Below are positions 26,093 through 35,340 of a DNA stretch of 64,000 bases, one piece after another. Origin of the DNA: an uncultured bacterium (GTDB lineage Bacteria > Pseudomonadota > Alphaproteobacteria > Rhodospirillales > Rhodospirillaceae). The notes beneath the pieces are model-generated. The model did not search any database. It was not told the origin of the DNA and worked only from the letters and a program-made list of their open reading frames with translations. Both the position numbers and the translations under genes were made by a program. Every line of letters begins with the position of its first letter. Within the stretch, counting starts at the first letter, position 1. The stretch is from assembly GCA_903888485.1 (NCBI GenBank), contig CAISTS010000088.1, positions 21,836 to 85,835 on the forward strand, read 5' to 3'.

Positions 26093-26827
26093 ATGAGGAG
26101 TACGAAAGTGAATAAAGCAATGAAGACCGGGCTGCTGGCTGCAGCGATCAGCTTGAGCGCGCCCTTCGCAGCCATGGCCGGCGAAGAAAGCTCGAACCCG
26201 CTACCGGGAACCTTCGTGGGTAACGTCGCCATCGTCAGCGACTATGTCTTCCGTGGGGTGACGCAGACGACCAACAACATGACCGTCCAAGGCGGTTTCG
26301 ATTGGGATACCGGCGCCGGTTTCCACTTCGGCACCTGGGCCTCGGGCGTGAACTTCGCCGACGGCAACGCCGCGACCAGCGAACTCGACCTGTACGGCGG
26401 CTACGGCGGCTCGATCGACAACTTCACCTACGATTTGGGCTTCATCTACTACTGGTACCCGGGCGCCCCCGGCGCGCGTAACTACAATCTGTGGGAAGTC
26501 TACGGCAAGGCTGGTTACAACTTCGGCCCCGCCGCCTTCACCGCCAGCGTCAACTACACGCCCGACAACTTCGGCGCCACCGGCGATGCCACATACGTCG
26601 CGGGCGTCCTCAGCGTTCCGATCGTCGACAAGTTCAGCGTCAGCGCCGGCGCCGGCTACTGGATGCTCACCAACGGTCTCAAGGATCAGACCGACTGGAA
26701 CATCGGCGCGACCTTGAAGGTCTACGACTGGTTCGACATCGACGCCCGTTATTACGACAGCGACGTCAGCTTCCTCGGCAACCTCGCCGACGACCGCTTC
26801 GTGGTGAAATTCTCGCGCGCTTTCTAA
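26093..26827 (+). CDS. TorF-family putative outer-membrane porin
   Basis: A 244-residue outer-membrane beta-barrel. An Ala-rich signal peptide is cleaved near AAMAG. The start of the mature barrel, GNVAIVSDYVFRGVTQT, is the hallmark of the Gcw_chp/TorF family, followed by amphipathic strands (aromatic-flanked, WASGVNF, DLYGGYGG, YDLGFIYYWYPG) and a terminal Phe (KFSRAF). It probably lets ammonium or small nitrogen compounds through the outer membrane, given its place directly before amtB. ATG 26093 follows AGGAAAAC; a GTG at 26108, 8 nt after AGGAG, is an equally good start. Confidence 0.88.
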   Translation: MRSTKVNKAMKTGLLAAAISLSAPFAAMAGEESSNPLPGTFVGNVAIVSDYVFRGVTQTTNNMTVQGGFDWDTGAGFHFGTWASGVNFADGNAATSELDLYGGYGGSIDNFTYDLGFIYYWYPGAPGARNYNLWEVYGKAGYNFGPAAFTASVNYTPDNFGATGDATYVAGVLSVPIVDKFSVSAGAGYWMLTNGLKDQTDWNIGATLKVYDWFDIDARYYDSDVSFLGNLADDRFVVKFSRAF

Positions 26828-26880
26828 TCACTACGTTTCCATAACAACAACGCCACCCATTAGAACTGGGAGACGACACG

Positions 26881-28296
26881 ATGAAAACCATGAGGACTAT
26901 GCTAACGATCATGTGGGCGGCGACAGCGATCATGCTGTCGGCTCCCACGTTCGCCGCGGACCCGGCTGCTGCGCCGGCCGCATCTGAAGCTGCAGCTGCC
27001 CCGGCGGAAGCTCCTGCTGCCGCCGAGGCCGCTCCTGCTGAAGCACCGGCGGAAGCCGCTGCTGAAGCGCCGGCTTCTCCGATCAACAGCGGCGATACGG
27101 CGTGGATGCTTACGTCCACCGCCCTCGTGCTGATGATGACCATCCCGGGCCTTGCGCTCTTCTACGGCGGCATGGTCCGCAAGAAGAACGTTCTGGCCAC
27201 GGTCATGCAGAGCTTCGCCATCACCTGTCTCGTGACCGTTCTTTGGATGGTCGTGGGTTACAGCTTAGCGTTCTCCGACGGCAATCAATTTGTCGGAGGG
27301 TTCAGCAAAGCATTCCTCTCCGGAATGACTTTGGAATCGACGCACGCGCTCGCGGGCACCATTCCTGAGTCGGTGTTCATGACCTTCCAGATGACCTTCG
27401 CGATCATCACGCCGGCCCTGATCGCCGGCGCGTTCGCTGATCGTATGAAGTTTTCGGCCATGATGCTGTTCATGACCGCCTGGAGCTTGCTCGTCTACTC
27501 GCCGATCGCGCATTCGGTGTGGGGCGGCGGCTTCCTCGGCTCCGCTGGCGTGCTTGATTTCGCCGGCGGCACGGTCGTGCACATCAACGCCGGGGTCGCG
27601 GGCCTGGTCTGTGCGCTGGTTCTCGGCAAGCGTGTCGGGTACGGCACCGAGCCCATGCCTCCGCACAACCTGGTCCTGTCGGTCGTCGGCGCGGCCTTGC
27701 TGTGGGTCGGCTGGTTCGGCTTCAATGCCGGCTCCGCCGTCGCTGCTAACGGCACCGCCGGTATGGCGATGGCTGTGACGCAGATCGCCACCGCCGCCGC
27801 GGGCCTGTCCTGGATGTTCACCGAGTGGGCGCTCAAAGGTAAGCCCAGCGTACTCGGCATCATCTCGGGCGCCGTTGCGGGTCTGGTTGCCATCACTCCG
27901 GCCTCGGGCTTCGTCGATCCGATGGGCGCGCTCATCATCGGCCTGATCGCCGGTGTCGCCTGCTACATCGGTGCAACCAGCCTCAAGCATGCCCTCGGTT
28001 ACGACGACAGCCTTGACGCCTTCGGCGTGCACGGCGTCGGCGGCATCGTCGGTGCGGTCTTGACCGGTGTGTTCGCCCGCGAAGCGATCAGCCCGATCGA
28101 AGCGCATGGCTTGATCGAAGGCAATGCCGGCCAGGTCGTCACCCAGCTCTATGGTATCGGAGCGACGGTGGTGTACTGCGCGGTTGCGACCTTCATCATC
28201 CTCAAGGTTGTCGATCTGATCGTCGGCCTGCGCGTCGAACACGACGTCGAGCGCGAAGGTCTGGACGTCAACCTGCATGGCGAGGTTGTGACCTGA
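26881..28296 (+). CDS. amtB: ammonium transporter
   Basis: 471 residues. A signal peptide (cleavage near FAA, residue 25) is followed by about 45 residues of Ala/Pro/Glu low complexity, then the eleven-helix Amt core. Diagnostic motifs are ALFYGGMVRKKN in helix 1, VHINAGVAGLV carrying the first pore His, and FGVHGVGGIVGA carrying the second pore His near residue 380. It imports ammonium across the inner membrane and is blocked by PII when nitrogen is plentiful. It lies 53 bp after the porin gene with GGGAG before the ATG and shares the sigma-54 promoter. The long Ala/Pro/Glu spacer is unusual in length. Confidence 0.95.
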   Translation: MKTMRTMLTIMWAATAIMLSAPTFAADPAAAPAASEAAAAPAEAPAAAEAAPAEAPAEAAAEAPASPINSGDTAWMLTSTALVLMMTIPGLALFYGGMVRKKNVLATVMQSFAITCLVTVLWMVVGYSLAFSDGNQFVGGFSKAFLSGMTLESTHALAGTIPESVFMTFQMTFAIITPALIAGAFADRMKFSAMMLFMTAWSLLVYSPIAHSVWGGGFLGSAGVLDFAGGTVVHINAGVAGLVCALVLGKRVGYGTEPMPPHNLVLSVVGAALLWVGWFGFNAGSAVAANGTAGMAMAVTQIATAAAGLSWMFTEWALKGKPSVLGIISGAVAGLVAITPASGFVDPMGALIIGLIAGVACYIGATSLKHALGYDDSLDAFGVHGVGGIVGAVLTGVFAREAISPIEAHGLIEGNAGQVVTQLYGIGATVVYCAVATFIILKVVDLIVGLRVEHDVEREGLDVNLHGEVVT

Positions 28297-28309
28297 AGCT
28301 AAGGGATAG

Positions 28310-28729
<420 letters not shown>

Positions 28730-28785
28730 GGGCTTGCCGCGGCGGGTGTCCGTGGGGCTTTGACGGACACTCGCGCTTCGCTTTA

Positions 28786-28816
28786 AGGGCCCGGCCATGT
28801 GCCGGGCCCTTTTTTA
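28786..28816 (+). terminator. intrinsic terminator of the porin-amtB-PII operon
   Basis: A 10-11-bp GC stem (AGGGCCCGGC / GCCGGGCCCT) with a short ATGT loop is followed by TTTTTT. It is 57 bp after the PII stop. A second smaller hairpin (GTGTCCGT / ACGGACAC) precedes it at 28745-28770. The interval 28817-29096 up to the PEPCK gene shows nothing firm. Confidence 0.9.
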
Positions 28817-29096
28817 TTCATGCATCATGGAACCGCACCCGGCGTACGCGGTTTGAGTAGCCGAGGCCGCAACATGCGGTTGTGGATATCTCGGCGTCTA
28901 ATGCAGTGCAGCAACGGCGGTGCAGCACGGAATCGGGGCAAAAAAAGCGGCGCTTACGTGATTCAAAAAAGTCGCCCCATTCCCCCTCTTGCCACCGCAG
29001 CCCTCTAGGTGCGAAAGACAAGCCGCTAACGGGCCCGCGCCAGCCGCCGCAAGAGCGCGAAGATCACGTCACACTCCCACGGGAACCAATCTAGAG

Positions 29097-30926
29097 ATGA
29101 GCAATAGCAACGTCGTTTCGAGCATCCGTAATCCCAAACTGAAGGCGCTGGTCGAGGACATGGCCGCGCTGTGCAAGCCGGACAACATCCATCTCTGCGA
29201 CGGATCCGAACAGGAGAACCAGGCGCTTTGCGACCTGATGGTCAAGAACGGCACGTTCATCAAGCTGAACGAGAAGAAGCGTCCCGGCTCGTACCTCTGC
29301 CGCTCGCATCCCAATGACGTGGCACGCGTCGAGCACCGCACCTTCATCTGCAGCACGAGCAAAGAAGACACCGGCCCGACCAACAATTGGGCGGACCCGG
29401 AGGAAATGAAAAAGACGCTGCGCGGCCTGTTCGACGGCTGCATGCGCGGGCGTACCATGTACGTTATCCCCTTCAGCATGGGCCCTTTGGGCTCGAACAT
29501 CTCGCACATCGGCGTGCAGATCACGGACTCGGCTTATGCCGTGGTCAACATGCGCATCATGACTCGCATGGGCAAGAAAGTGCTCGATGTGCTCGGCAAC
29601 AACGATTTCGTGCCCTGCATTCACTCGGTCGGCGCGCCCCTCGCGCCGGGCGAGAAGGATGTGCAGTGGCCGTGCAACGAGCAGAAGTACATCGTCCAGT
29701 TCCCCGAAGAGCATTCGATCTGGTCCTACGGGTCGGGCTACGGCGGTAACGCCCTTCTGGGTAAGAAGTGTTTCGCGCTGCGCATCGCATCCGTGATGGC
29801 CAAGGAAGAAGGCTGGCTCGCCGAGCACATGCTCGTCGTTGGCTTGGAATCGCCCAAGGGTGAGAAGACCTACGTCGCCGCCGCCTTCCCCAGCGCTTGC
29901 GGCAAGACCAACCTCGCCATGATCATTCCACCCAAGGGCTTCGAAGGCTGGAAGGCCTGGACCGTCGGCGACGACATCGCCTGGGTGAAGCCCGGCGCCG
30001 ATGGCCAATTGCGCGCCATCAATCCGGAAGCCGGTTACTTCGGCGTGGCCCCAGGCACCTCGGAGAAGACCAATCCGAACGCCATGCGCCTGACCGAGAA
30101 CAACTGCATCTTTACCAATGTCGCGCTGACCGATGACGGCGATGTGTGGTGGGAAGGCATGACCGACGAGCCGCCCGCGCACCTCATCGACTGGAAGGGC
30201 AACGATTGGACGCCGGAGTCAAAGACCCCGGCCGCCCACCCGAACGCGCGCTTCACGGCGCCGGCCACCGGCTGCCCGACGCTCGATCCGGCCTGGGACG
30301 ATCCGAAGGGCGTGCCGATCAGCGCCTTCATCTTCGGCGGCCGCATGAGCCACACATTCCCCCTGGTCTTCCAGGCCTTCGATTGGGACCACGGCGTCTA
30401 TCTCGCCGCCACAATGGGTTCAGAAGCCACCGCCGCCGCCGAGAACCAGGCCGCCGTGCGCCGTGACCCGATGGCGATGCTGCCCTTCTGCGGGTACAAC
30501 ATGGCCGACTACTGGACCCACTGGCTCGGCCTGGGCAAGAAAGTCTCCAAACCCCCGCTGATCTTCCGCGTCAATTGGTTCAGGAAGGACGAGCACGGCA
30601 AGTTCATGTGGCCCGGATACGGCCAGAACATGCGTGCGCTGGCCTGGATCGTCGACCGGGTGCATGGCCGCGGCGGCGCCGTGGAGAGCCCCTTCGGTTA
30701 CACACCGCGCTTCCAGGACATCGTCTGGGAGGGCTTGATCTACGACAAGACGAAGTTCGCCAACCTGATGGAAGTCAACCAGACCTCAGCGCTTCGCGAA
30801 ATCGATGACCAGAAGGACTTCTTCGCCCGTTTCGGCAGCCGCATTCCCTCGGGTCTTCTACAGCAGCAGATCAAGGTCCGCGCGCGGGTCGAGGGCGCCG
30901 CCCCGATCTGGCATCCAAACGGCTGA
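29097..30926 (+). CDS. pckG: phosphoenolpyruvate carboxykinase (GTP)
   Basis: A 609-residue enzyme (usual family length about 600-620) converting oxaloacetate plus GTP to phosphoenolpyruvate and CO2, the first step of gluconeogenesis. It is of the GTP class: the kinase-1 loop [12 protein letters not shown] carries the active-site Cys and nucleotide-binding Gly-Lys-Thr, followed by the kinase-2 region VGDDIAW. The [18 protein letters not shown] region and [11 protein letters not shown] also fit. I chose ATG 29097 because the frame upstream to 28989 is basic, low in coding quality and absent from the family. It stands alone, bounded by terminators. It would cooperate with isocitrate lyase, 3 kb away, during growth on C2 units. 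Confidence 0.94.
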   Translation: MSNSNVVSSIRNPKLKALVEDMAALCKPDNIHLCDGSEQENQALCDLMVKNGTFIKLNEKKRPGSYLCRSHPNDVARVEHRTFICSTSKEDTGPTNNWADPEEMKKTLRGLFDGCMRGRTMYVIPFSMGPLGSNISHIGVQITDSAYAVVNMRIMTRMGKKVLDVLGNNDFVPCIHSVGAPLAPGEKDVQWPCNEQKYIVQFPEEHSIWSYGSGYGGNALLGKKCFALRIASVMAKEEGWLAEHMLVVGLESPKGEKTYVAAAFPSACGKTNLAMIIPPKGFEGWKAWTVGDDIAWVKPGADGQLRAINPEAGYFGVAPGTSEKTNPNAMRLTENNCIFTNVALTDDGDVWWEGMTDEPPAHLIDWKGNDWTPESKTPAAHPNARFTAPATGCPTLDPAWDDPKGVPISAFIFGGRMSHTFPLVFQAFDWDHGVYLAATMGSEATAAAENQAAVRRDPMAMLPFCGYNMADYWTHWLGLGKKVSKPPLIFRVNWFRKDEHGKFMWPGYGQNMRALAWIVDRVHGRGGAVESPFGYTPRFQDIVWEGLIYDKTKFANLMEVNQTSALREIDDQKDFFARFGSRIPSGLLQQQIKVRARVEGAAPIWHPNG

Positions 30927-30948
30927 TTTCTCACTCGAATCCGGTCTA

Positions 30949-30987
30949 AAAAATGGGTGTATTCCACACTGTGGAAACACCCATTTT
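30949..30987. terminator. terminator of the PEPCK gene
   Basis: AAAATGGGTGT and ACACCCATTTT form an 11-bp stem. Inside it TTCCACA/TGTGGAA extends the pairing almost to the loop. The A-tract and T-tract on either side make it usable in both directions. Confidence 0.8.
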
Positions 30988-31014
30988 GCTATGCACAAAG
31001 ATCGGGTATGCAAT
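30986..31014 (+). promoter_or_regulatory. possible sigma-70 promoter for the thiolase gene
   Basis: TTGCTA (30986-30991), a 17-nt spacer, then TGCAAT (31009-31014). Both boxes are imperfect; the position, 75 bp before the start codon, is sensible. Confidence 0.35.
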
Positions 31015-31088
31015 GCGTATTCCGGCATGTCTCGACCGTGCCCAATCCACCATATTGAGCGCATATCCCTTTTCCCTGAGGTGTCATC

Positions 31089-32255
31089 ATGACTGCATGT
31101 CTCATCGGCTGGTATCACTCGAAGTTCGGCAAGCTCCAGGACCAGTCCCTCGAGCAACTCATGATCACCGCGGCCAAGGGCGCCATGGCCGACGCCGGCA
31201 TCTCCGCCAAGGACGTTGATGACGTCTATGTCGGGCACATGAACTCGGGTTTCTCGGACCAGGACTTCGCCGCTTCGTTGGTGCTGGGCGCGGACCCGGA
31301 CCTGCGCTTCAAGCGCGCCACGCGTCTTGAGAACGCCTGCGCCACCGGCAGCGCCGCCATCCACACCGCCGTCAACGGCATCAAGGCCGGCAACGCCCGG
31401 ATCTCGCTGGTGGTCGGCGTCGAGAAGATGACGCACCTCGATTCCACCGCCGCCGGCAACAACCTCTTGCACGCCAGCTACTTCGCCGAAGAGGCCAGCA
31501 TCAAGGGCGGCTTCGCCGGCATTTTCGGGCACATCGCCAACCTCCATTTCCAGAAATACGGCGACCGTTCCGACACGCTCGCCAAGATCGCCGTGAAGGC
31601 GCACAGCAACGCCATGGGCAATCCGCTGGCGCAGATGCAGAAGGAGCTAAGCTACGACTTCTGCCGCACCGTCTCCGAAAAGAACCCGGTCGTGGCCGGC
31701 CCCTTGCGCCGTACCGACTGCTCGCCCGTCTCCGACGGCGTCGCGGCCGTGATCGTCGCGCACAGCGACGTCGCGCTGCGCAGCAAGAAGGCCGTCGCTT
31801 TCCGCGCCATGGCGCAGGTGAACGACGTCATGCCGATGAGCAAGCGCGACATGACCCAGTTCGAAGCCGGGCAGCGCGCCTGGCAACAGGGTCTGGAGCG
31901 CGCCGGCCTTAACTTGCTCGACCTCGACGTGGTCGAGACGCACGACTGCTTCACGGTTGCCGAACTGATGCAATACGAAGCCATGGGCCTGACGGCCCTC
32001 GGCGAAGGCTACAAGGCGATCGAAGAAGGCTGGGTCTACAAGGACGGCAAGCTGCCGATCAATCCGTCCGGCGGCCTCAAGGCCAAGGGCCATCCTGTCG
32101 GCGCGACCGGCGTGTCGATGCATGCGCTGCAGGCCATGCAACTCACCGGCGAAGCCGGCGGCATTCAGATCAAGGACGCCGAACTGGCCGCAGTCTTCAA
32201 TATGGGCGGCGCGGGCGTCGCGAACTACATCTCGATCCTACAGTCGTTCCGCTAA
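31089..32255 (+). CDS. thiolase-family protein (SCP2-type acetyl-CoA acyltransferase)
   Basis: A 388-residue thiolase-fold enzyme. The acyl-accepting Cys is in the NACATGS motif near residue 88. VETHDCF and GGLKAKGHPVGATG carry the conserved His residues. The C-terminal Cys-x-Gly motif of classical degradative and biosynthetic thiolases is replaced by NMGGAG, as in the SCP2/SCP-x-like branch. It probably cleaves or forms beta-ketoacyl-CoA thioesters in a lipid, sterol or branched-chain pathway. No beta-oxidation gene or DUF35 partner lies beside it. GAGGTG is 6 nt before the ATG. Class is firm; substrate is unknown. Confidence 0.88.
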   Translation: MTACLIGWYHSKFGKLQDQSLEQLMITAAKGAMADAGISAKDVDDVYVGHMNSGFSDQDFAASLVLGADPDLRFKRATRLENACATGSAAIHTAVNGIKAGNARISLVVGVEKMTHLDSTAAGNNLLHASYFAEEASIKGGFAGIFGHIANLHFQKYGDRSDTLAKIAVKAHSNAMGNPLAQMQKELSYDFCRTVSEKNPVVAGPLRRTDCSPVSDGVAAVIVAHSDVALRSKKAVAFRAMAQVNDVMPMSKRDMTQFEAGQRAWQQGLERAGLNLLDLDVVETHDCFTVAELMQYEAMGLTALGEGYKAIEEGWVYKDGKLPINPSGGLKAKGHPVGATGVSMHALQAMQLTGEAGGIQIKDAELAAVFNMGGAGVANYISILQSFR

Positions 32256-32274
32256 AGTCCACCGCACAAACACG

Positions 32275-32310
32275 AAGGGCGTGACCGGTTTACCCGGTCA
32301 CGCCCTTTTC
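32275..32310. terminator. bidirectional terminator between convergent genes
   Basis: A 14-bp stem AAGGGCGTGACCGG / CCGGTCACGCCCTT with a 5-nt loop. It has T-runs after it on the plus strand and an A-rich start that gives T on the minus strand. It serves the thiolase gene and the convergent membrane-protein gene. Confidence 0.9.
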
Positions 32311-32327
32311 CGTTTTTGTTGTTCAGC

Positions 32328-32849
32328 TTAGTCCGCGCTGCTGGTCGGATGGCGCTTGCGGAACCAGGGCCAGGGATAGGGTCCGGAATCACGATGCGCC
32401 GCGGATTTCGACAGCCAGTGGATGAAGAACGCCGCCAGCGAGAAGAGGCCCAGCACCCAGTGGATGATCGACGTCCATTCGCGCAGCTCGCGCGCTTCGA
32501 AGTAGTAGAGGCCCCAGCCCGTCAGCGTCAGGATGAGCGCGAGCCCAGCGACCGTGCCGCCGGACCAGCGCCGCCAGCGCATGTTCCAGCCGCGCAGGAT
32601 GTGAATCACCCACAAAACGCCGCACATGTAGATGGCGCCGAAGGAGAATGCGCCGTGCGTCTCGAGCCATGTGGTCTCGAGCGGATGGCGCTGCATGCCG
32701 AACTGGCCTTCGGTCTGCATGAAGTAGTGATAGATCAGCCACAAGACGCCCGTGGCAAATGTGCCGATGGAGACAAAATAGAGCGTGTAGCGCCGCATTT
32801 TCGGCAGCCGCAAAGGTCCCCTCTCCTCCGAGACCGGTCCGTTCGACAT
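32328..32849 (-). CDS. four-helix membrane protein, DUF4405/cytochrome b561-like partner of ApbE
   Basis: 173 residues with four transmembrane segments (about 20-40, 62-84, 96-115, 125-145). Conserved-looking histidines lie in or near helices: ETHGAFSF in helix 2, WVIHILRGW at its end, SIIHWVLG and FFIHWLSK in helix 4. These would suit bis-His haem ligation as in small cytochrome b561/DUF4405 proteins. Its ATG follows the ApbE stop with no gap (TAAATG), so it is translationally coupled to the flavin transferase. I infer a membrane electron-transfer role. Haem binding is not proven. Confidence 0.7.
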   Translation of the reverse strand: MSNGPVSEERGPLRLPKMRRYTLYFVSIGTFATGVLWLIYHYFMQTEGQFGMQRHPLETTWLETHGAFSFGAIYMCGVLWVIHILRGWNMRWRRWSGGTVAGLALILTLTGWGLYYFEARELREWTSIIHWVLGLFSLAAFFIHWLSKSAAHRDSGPYPWPWFRKRHPTSSAD

Positions 32850-33737
32850 TTATCCTGCTCCCCCAACCACGCGCCACTCGCCGCGCGCGTCCTGTAAATA
32901 AGCTGTTGCGCCGAACCGCCTCAGCACCGGCGCCGCATCGTCACCCAACGCCAACACCACCTTGGTCAAAGCGTCGGCGGTGATGCATTCCGGTGCAATC
33001 ACCGACACGAAGCTGGTCATGCCGATGCTCTGACGCGCGCGCCCGTGGATGTGCGGACCGACCTCCCCATCGTTATGGCGCCTCGTCTGCTCGCGTCCGC
33101 TGCTGCTGGCCAGGCTGCCGTTCTCGATCTCAACGACAGGGACCGTAGCCTCAGACCTGTCGGTGCGCAACATGACACGTTCGGACACAGGTCCGGACAC
33201 CCTGAGATCGCCGCCGGCGTTGACGCAGCATTGCATTGCGGCATTGCCCGCGATTTTTTCCACAGCGGAATCGACCGCAAAACCCTTGGCGATCCCGCCG
33301 AGGTCGATCCACAGAGGTTTGCGGAAACGGATAGTGTTTCCCGACAGGCATTCGATATCGCGCCAGGTCGCGGCGGGGTCGGGCTCCGGTGCGCCCTCGG
33401 GCGGCGGCAGGAATCCCCAGGTCACGAGCTGCGGCGCGATTGTAATGTCGAAGACGCCGTCCGAGGCAGCCGACAGCGCGAGCGCACGTTCCACAACGTG
33501 AAAAGTATCGGAAGACACCGACACGGCCTCCCGCGCCGCGCCGCGGTTGAGCGCGCTGATCTCGCTCTCAGGCTCATGAAAGCTCATCGCCGCATGAACC
33601 TGGGCGATAACTTCATAGCCCGCATCGATGGCGCGGTGCGCCTCGGCTGCGGGTAAGCCGCCGACTTTGATGTTCACGAACGTCCCGAGCAGTGGCCGGG
33701 AGCGTTCAACGGCGGGCATGGGTGCGGGTGGCGACAT
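32850..33737 (-). CDS. apbE: FAD:protein FMN transferase, ApbE family
   Basis: A 295-residue enzyme that transfers FMN from FAD to a Ser/Thr of a target protein in the periplasm. Family motifs are PLLGTFVNIKV at the start, WIDLGGIAKGFAVD near residue 145, NAGGDLRVSG near residue 175, and the metal-site segment ITADALTKVVLALG near residue 260. No typical Sec signal is visible at the N-terminus, which begins MSPPAPMPAVERSRPLLG. It is the first gene of a two-gene operon with the membrane protein. The only visible candidate acceptor in the window is the FMN-binding protein at 62.7-63.2 kb. Confidence 0.9.
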   Translation of the reverse strand: MSPPAPMPAVERSRPLLGTFVNIKVGGLPAAEAHRAIDAGYEVIAQVHAAMSFHEPESEISALNRGAAREAVSVSSDTFHVVERALALSAASDGVFDITIAPQLVTWGFLPPPEGAPEPDPAATWRDIECLSGNTIRFRKPLWIDLGGIAKGFAVDSAVEKIAGNAAMQCCVNAGGDLRVSGPVSERVMLRTDRSEATVPVVEIENGSLASSSGREQTRRHNDGEVGPHIHGRARQSIGMTSFVSVIAPECITADALTKVVLALGDDAAPVLRRFGATAYLQDARGEWRVVGGAG

Positions 33738-33792
33738 CGCGCCAGATGTATCAGGTCGGGCCCCGGCTTAAAACAATGGCCTTAAAAGCGAA

Positions 33793-33821
33793 GCGGCCGT
33801 GCTCTTGCGAGTCACGGCCGC
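33793..33821 (-). terminator. hairpin terminator after isocitrate lyase
   Basis: A 9-bp stem GCGGCCGTG / CACGGCCGC followed on the minus strand by TTCGCTTTT. It lies about 60 bp beyond the isocitrate lyase stop, and just before the ApbE gene in the same direction. Confidence 0.7.
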
Positions 33822-33883
33822 CGTCGTCATGTAGTCACAAGGCAGGAAACGGGCGCCACGCCCCGTGTGCCTTCTTCTAAGAG

Positions 33884-35170
33884 TTACTCGGCGGCCTGGG
33901 CAGACTTGAACTGAGCCGTTTCGGTGGATTCGGCCATGGCGCGGGTCGTGGCGTTGCCGCCGCTAATGACTTCCGAAACCGCATCGAAGTAACCGGTGCC
34001 GACTTCGCGCTGGTGACGCGTGGCGGTGTAGCCCTGGGCTTCGCTGGCGAACTCGTTGGCCTGGAATTCGGCGTAGGCACCCATGCCGCGGTCACGGTAT
34101 CCGCTCGCGAGTTCGAACATACCGTGATTGAGCTGGTGGAAGCCGGCGAGGGTCACGAACTGGAACTTGTAACCCATCGCGCCGATTTCTTTCTGGAAGT
34201 TCTCGATGGTCTTCTTGTCGAGCTTGGCGTTCCAGTTGAACGACGGCGAGCAGTTGTAGGCCAGCATCTTGCCCGGATACTTGGCGTGCACGGCTTCAGC
34301 GAACTTGCGCGCATCCTTCAGATCCGGGTGCGAGGTTTCCCACCACAGCAGGTCAGCGTAAGGCGCGTAAGCCAGACCGCGCGCGATGCAAGCATCGACG
34401 CCTTCCTCGATGCGGAAGAAGCCTTCGGGCGTACGTTCGGTGCTCTTGATGAACGGACGGTCGCGCTCATCGACGTCGCTGGTGATCAGCTTGGCGCTTT
34501 CGGCATCGGTACGGGCGACCACGAGCGTCGGGGTACCCATGACGTCGGCGGCCAGGCGCGCGGCGATCAAGGTGCGGATGTGCTGACCGGTCGGGATCAG
34601 CACTTTGCCGCCCAGGTGGCCGCACTTCTTTTCGGAGGAGAGCTGGTCTTCGAAGTGTACGGCGGCGGCGCCGGCTTCAATGAAGGCCTTCATGATCTCG
34701 AACACGTTCAGCGGACCGCCAAAGCCGGCTTCGGCATCGGCGACGATCGGCACGAACCAGTCGCGGCTGAGCTTGCCCTCGGCGGTCTCGATCTGGTCGG
34801 CGCGCTGGAGGGTGCGGTTGATCTTGCGGCACAGCTCGGGCGCGGCGTTGGCCGGATACAGGCTCTGGTCGGGGTACATGGCGCCCGCCGTGTTGGCGTC
34901 GGCCGCGACCTGCCAGCCGGAAAGGTAGATGGCCTTCAGGCCCGCCCGGACCATCTGCATGGCCTGGTTGCCCGAGAGAGCGCCAAGGGCGTGCACGTAA
35001 GCTTCTTCGTGAAGCAACTTCCACAGGCGGTTGGCGCCGCGCTCAGCCAGGGTCTGGGCCGCGACCACCGAGCCGCGCAGGCGCATGACATCGGCGGGGC
35101 TGTAGGGGCGCGTAATGCCGTCATAACGGCCTTTGGGCGCGCCGGGGACGAGGCTGGTGAAGTCGCTCAT
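33884..35170 (-). CDS. aceA: isocitrate lyase
   Basis: A 428-residue enzyme of the glyoxylate shunt splitting isocitrate to succinate and glyoxylate. The active-site signature KKCGHLGGK with the catalytic Cys is present, as are [10 protein letters not shown] (metal/substrate loop) and [11 protein letters not shown] 35170 has AAGGAG at ideal distance; the in-frame start at 35206 would add 12 residues without homology and lacks such a site. It is divergent from the ScfR/RamB-like regulator, a pairing expected for acetate or short-chain acyl control. No malate synthase gene is in the window. Confidence 0.95.
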   Translation of the reverse strand: MSDFTSLVPGAPKGRYDGITRPYSPADVMRLRGSVVAAQTLAERGANRLWKLLHEEAYVHALGALSGNQAMQMVRAGLKAIYLSGWQVAADANTAGAMYPDQSLYPANAAPELCRKINRTLQRADQIETAEGKLSRDWFVPIVADAEAGFGGPLNVFEIMKAFIEAGAAAVHFEDQLSSEKKCGHLGGKVLIPTGQHIRTLIAARLAADVMGTPTLVVARTDAESAKLITSDVDERDRPFIKSTERTPEGFFRIEEGVDACIARGLAYAPYADLLWWETSHPDLKDARKFAEAVHAKYPGKMLAYNCSPSFNWNAKLDKKTIENFQKEIGAMGYKFQFVTLAGFHQLNHGMFELASGYRDRGMGAYAEFQANEFASEAQGYTATRHQREVGTGYFDAVSEVISGGNATTRAMAESTETAQFKSAQAAE

Positions 35171-35340
35171 TGCGTAAAAAACTCCTTGGCGTGTGGGTTT
35201 GCGCATGCTGCGCTTGCTAACTGGTACAACACCGATCTTTACAGAACGGCGTGAGTTATGCTTAACTATTTGAAATTAAAATGGTAAATATGATTAGTTC
35301 CATGCGATTAACCGTGTAAATTTGTAAATTATGTAAAGCC
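35171..35340. promoter_or_regulatory. divergent aceA/regulator control region with TGTAAA repeats
   Basis: An AT-rich 170-bp region. TGTAAA occurs at 35315-35320 and 35332-35337, with the related TTGTAAA at 35322-35328, so three direct GTAAA-type repeats lie 8-9 bp apart directly before the regulator start. They could be operator sites for autoregulation. The regulator ATG at 35341 has no Shine-Dalgarno sequence, so its mRNA may be leaderless or nearly so. Confidence 0.5.

Noticed and set aside
28799..29094. Short plus-strand frames between the PII terminator and PEPCK
   Set aside because: They are basic and low in coding quality, without ribosome sites, and one merely extends the PEPCK frame upstream of its conserved start.
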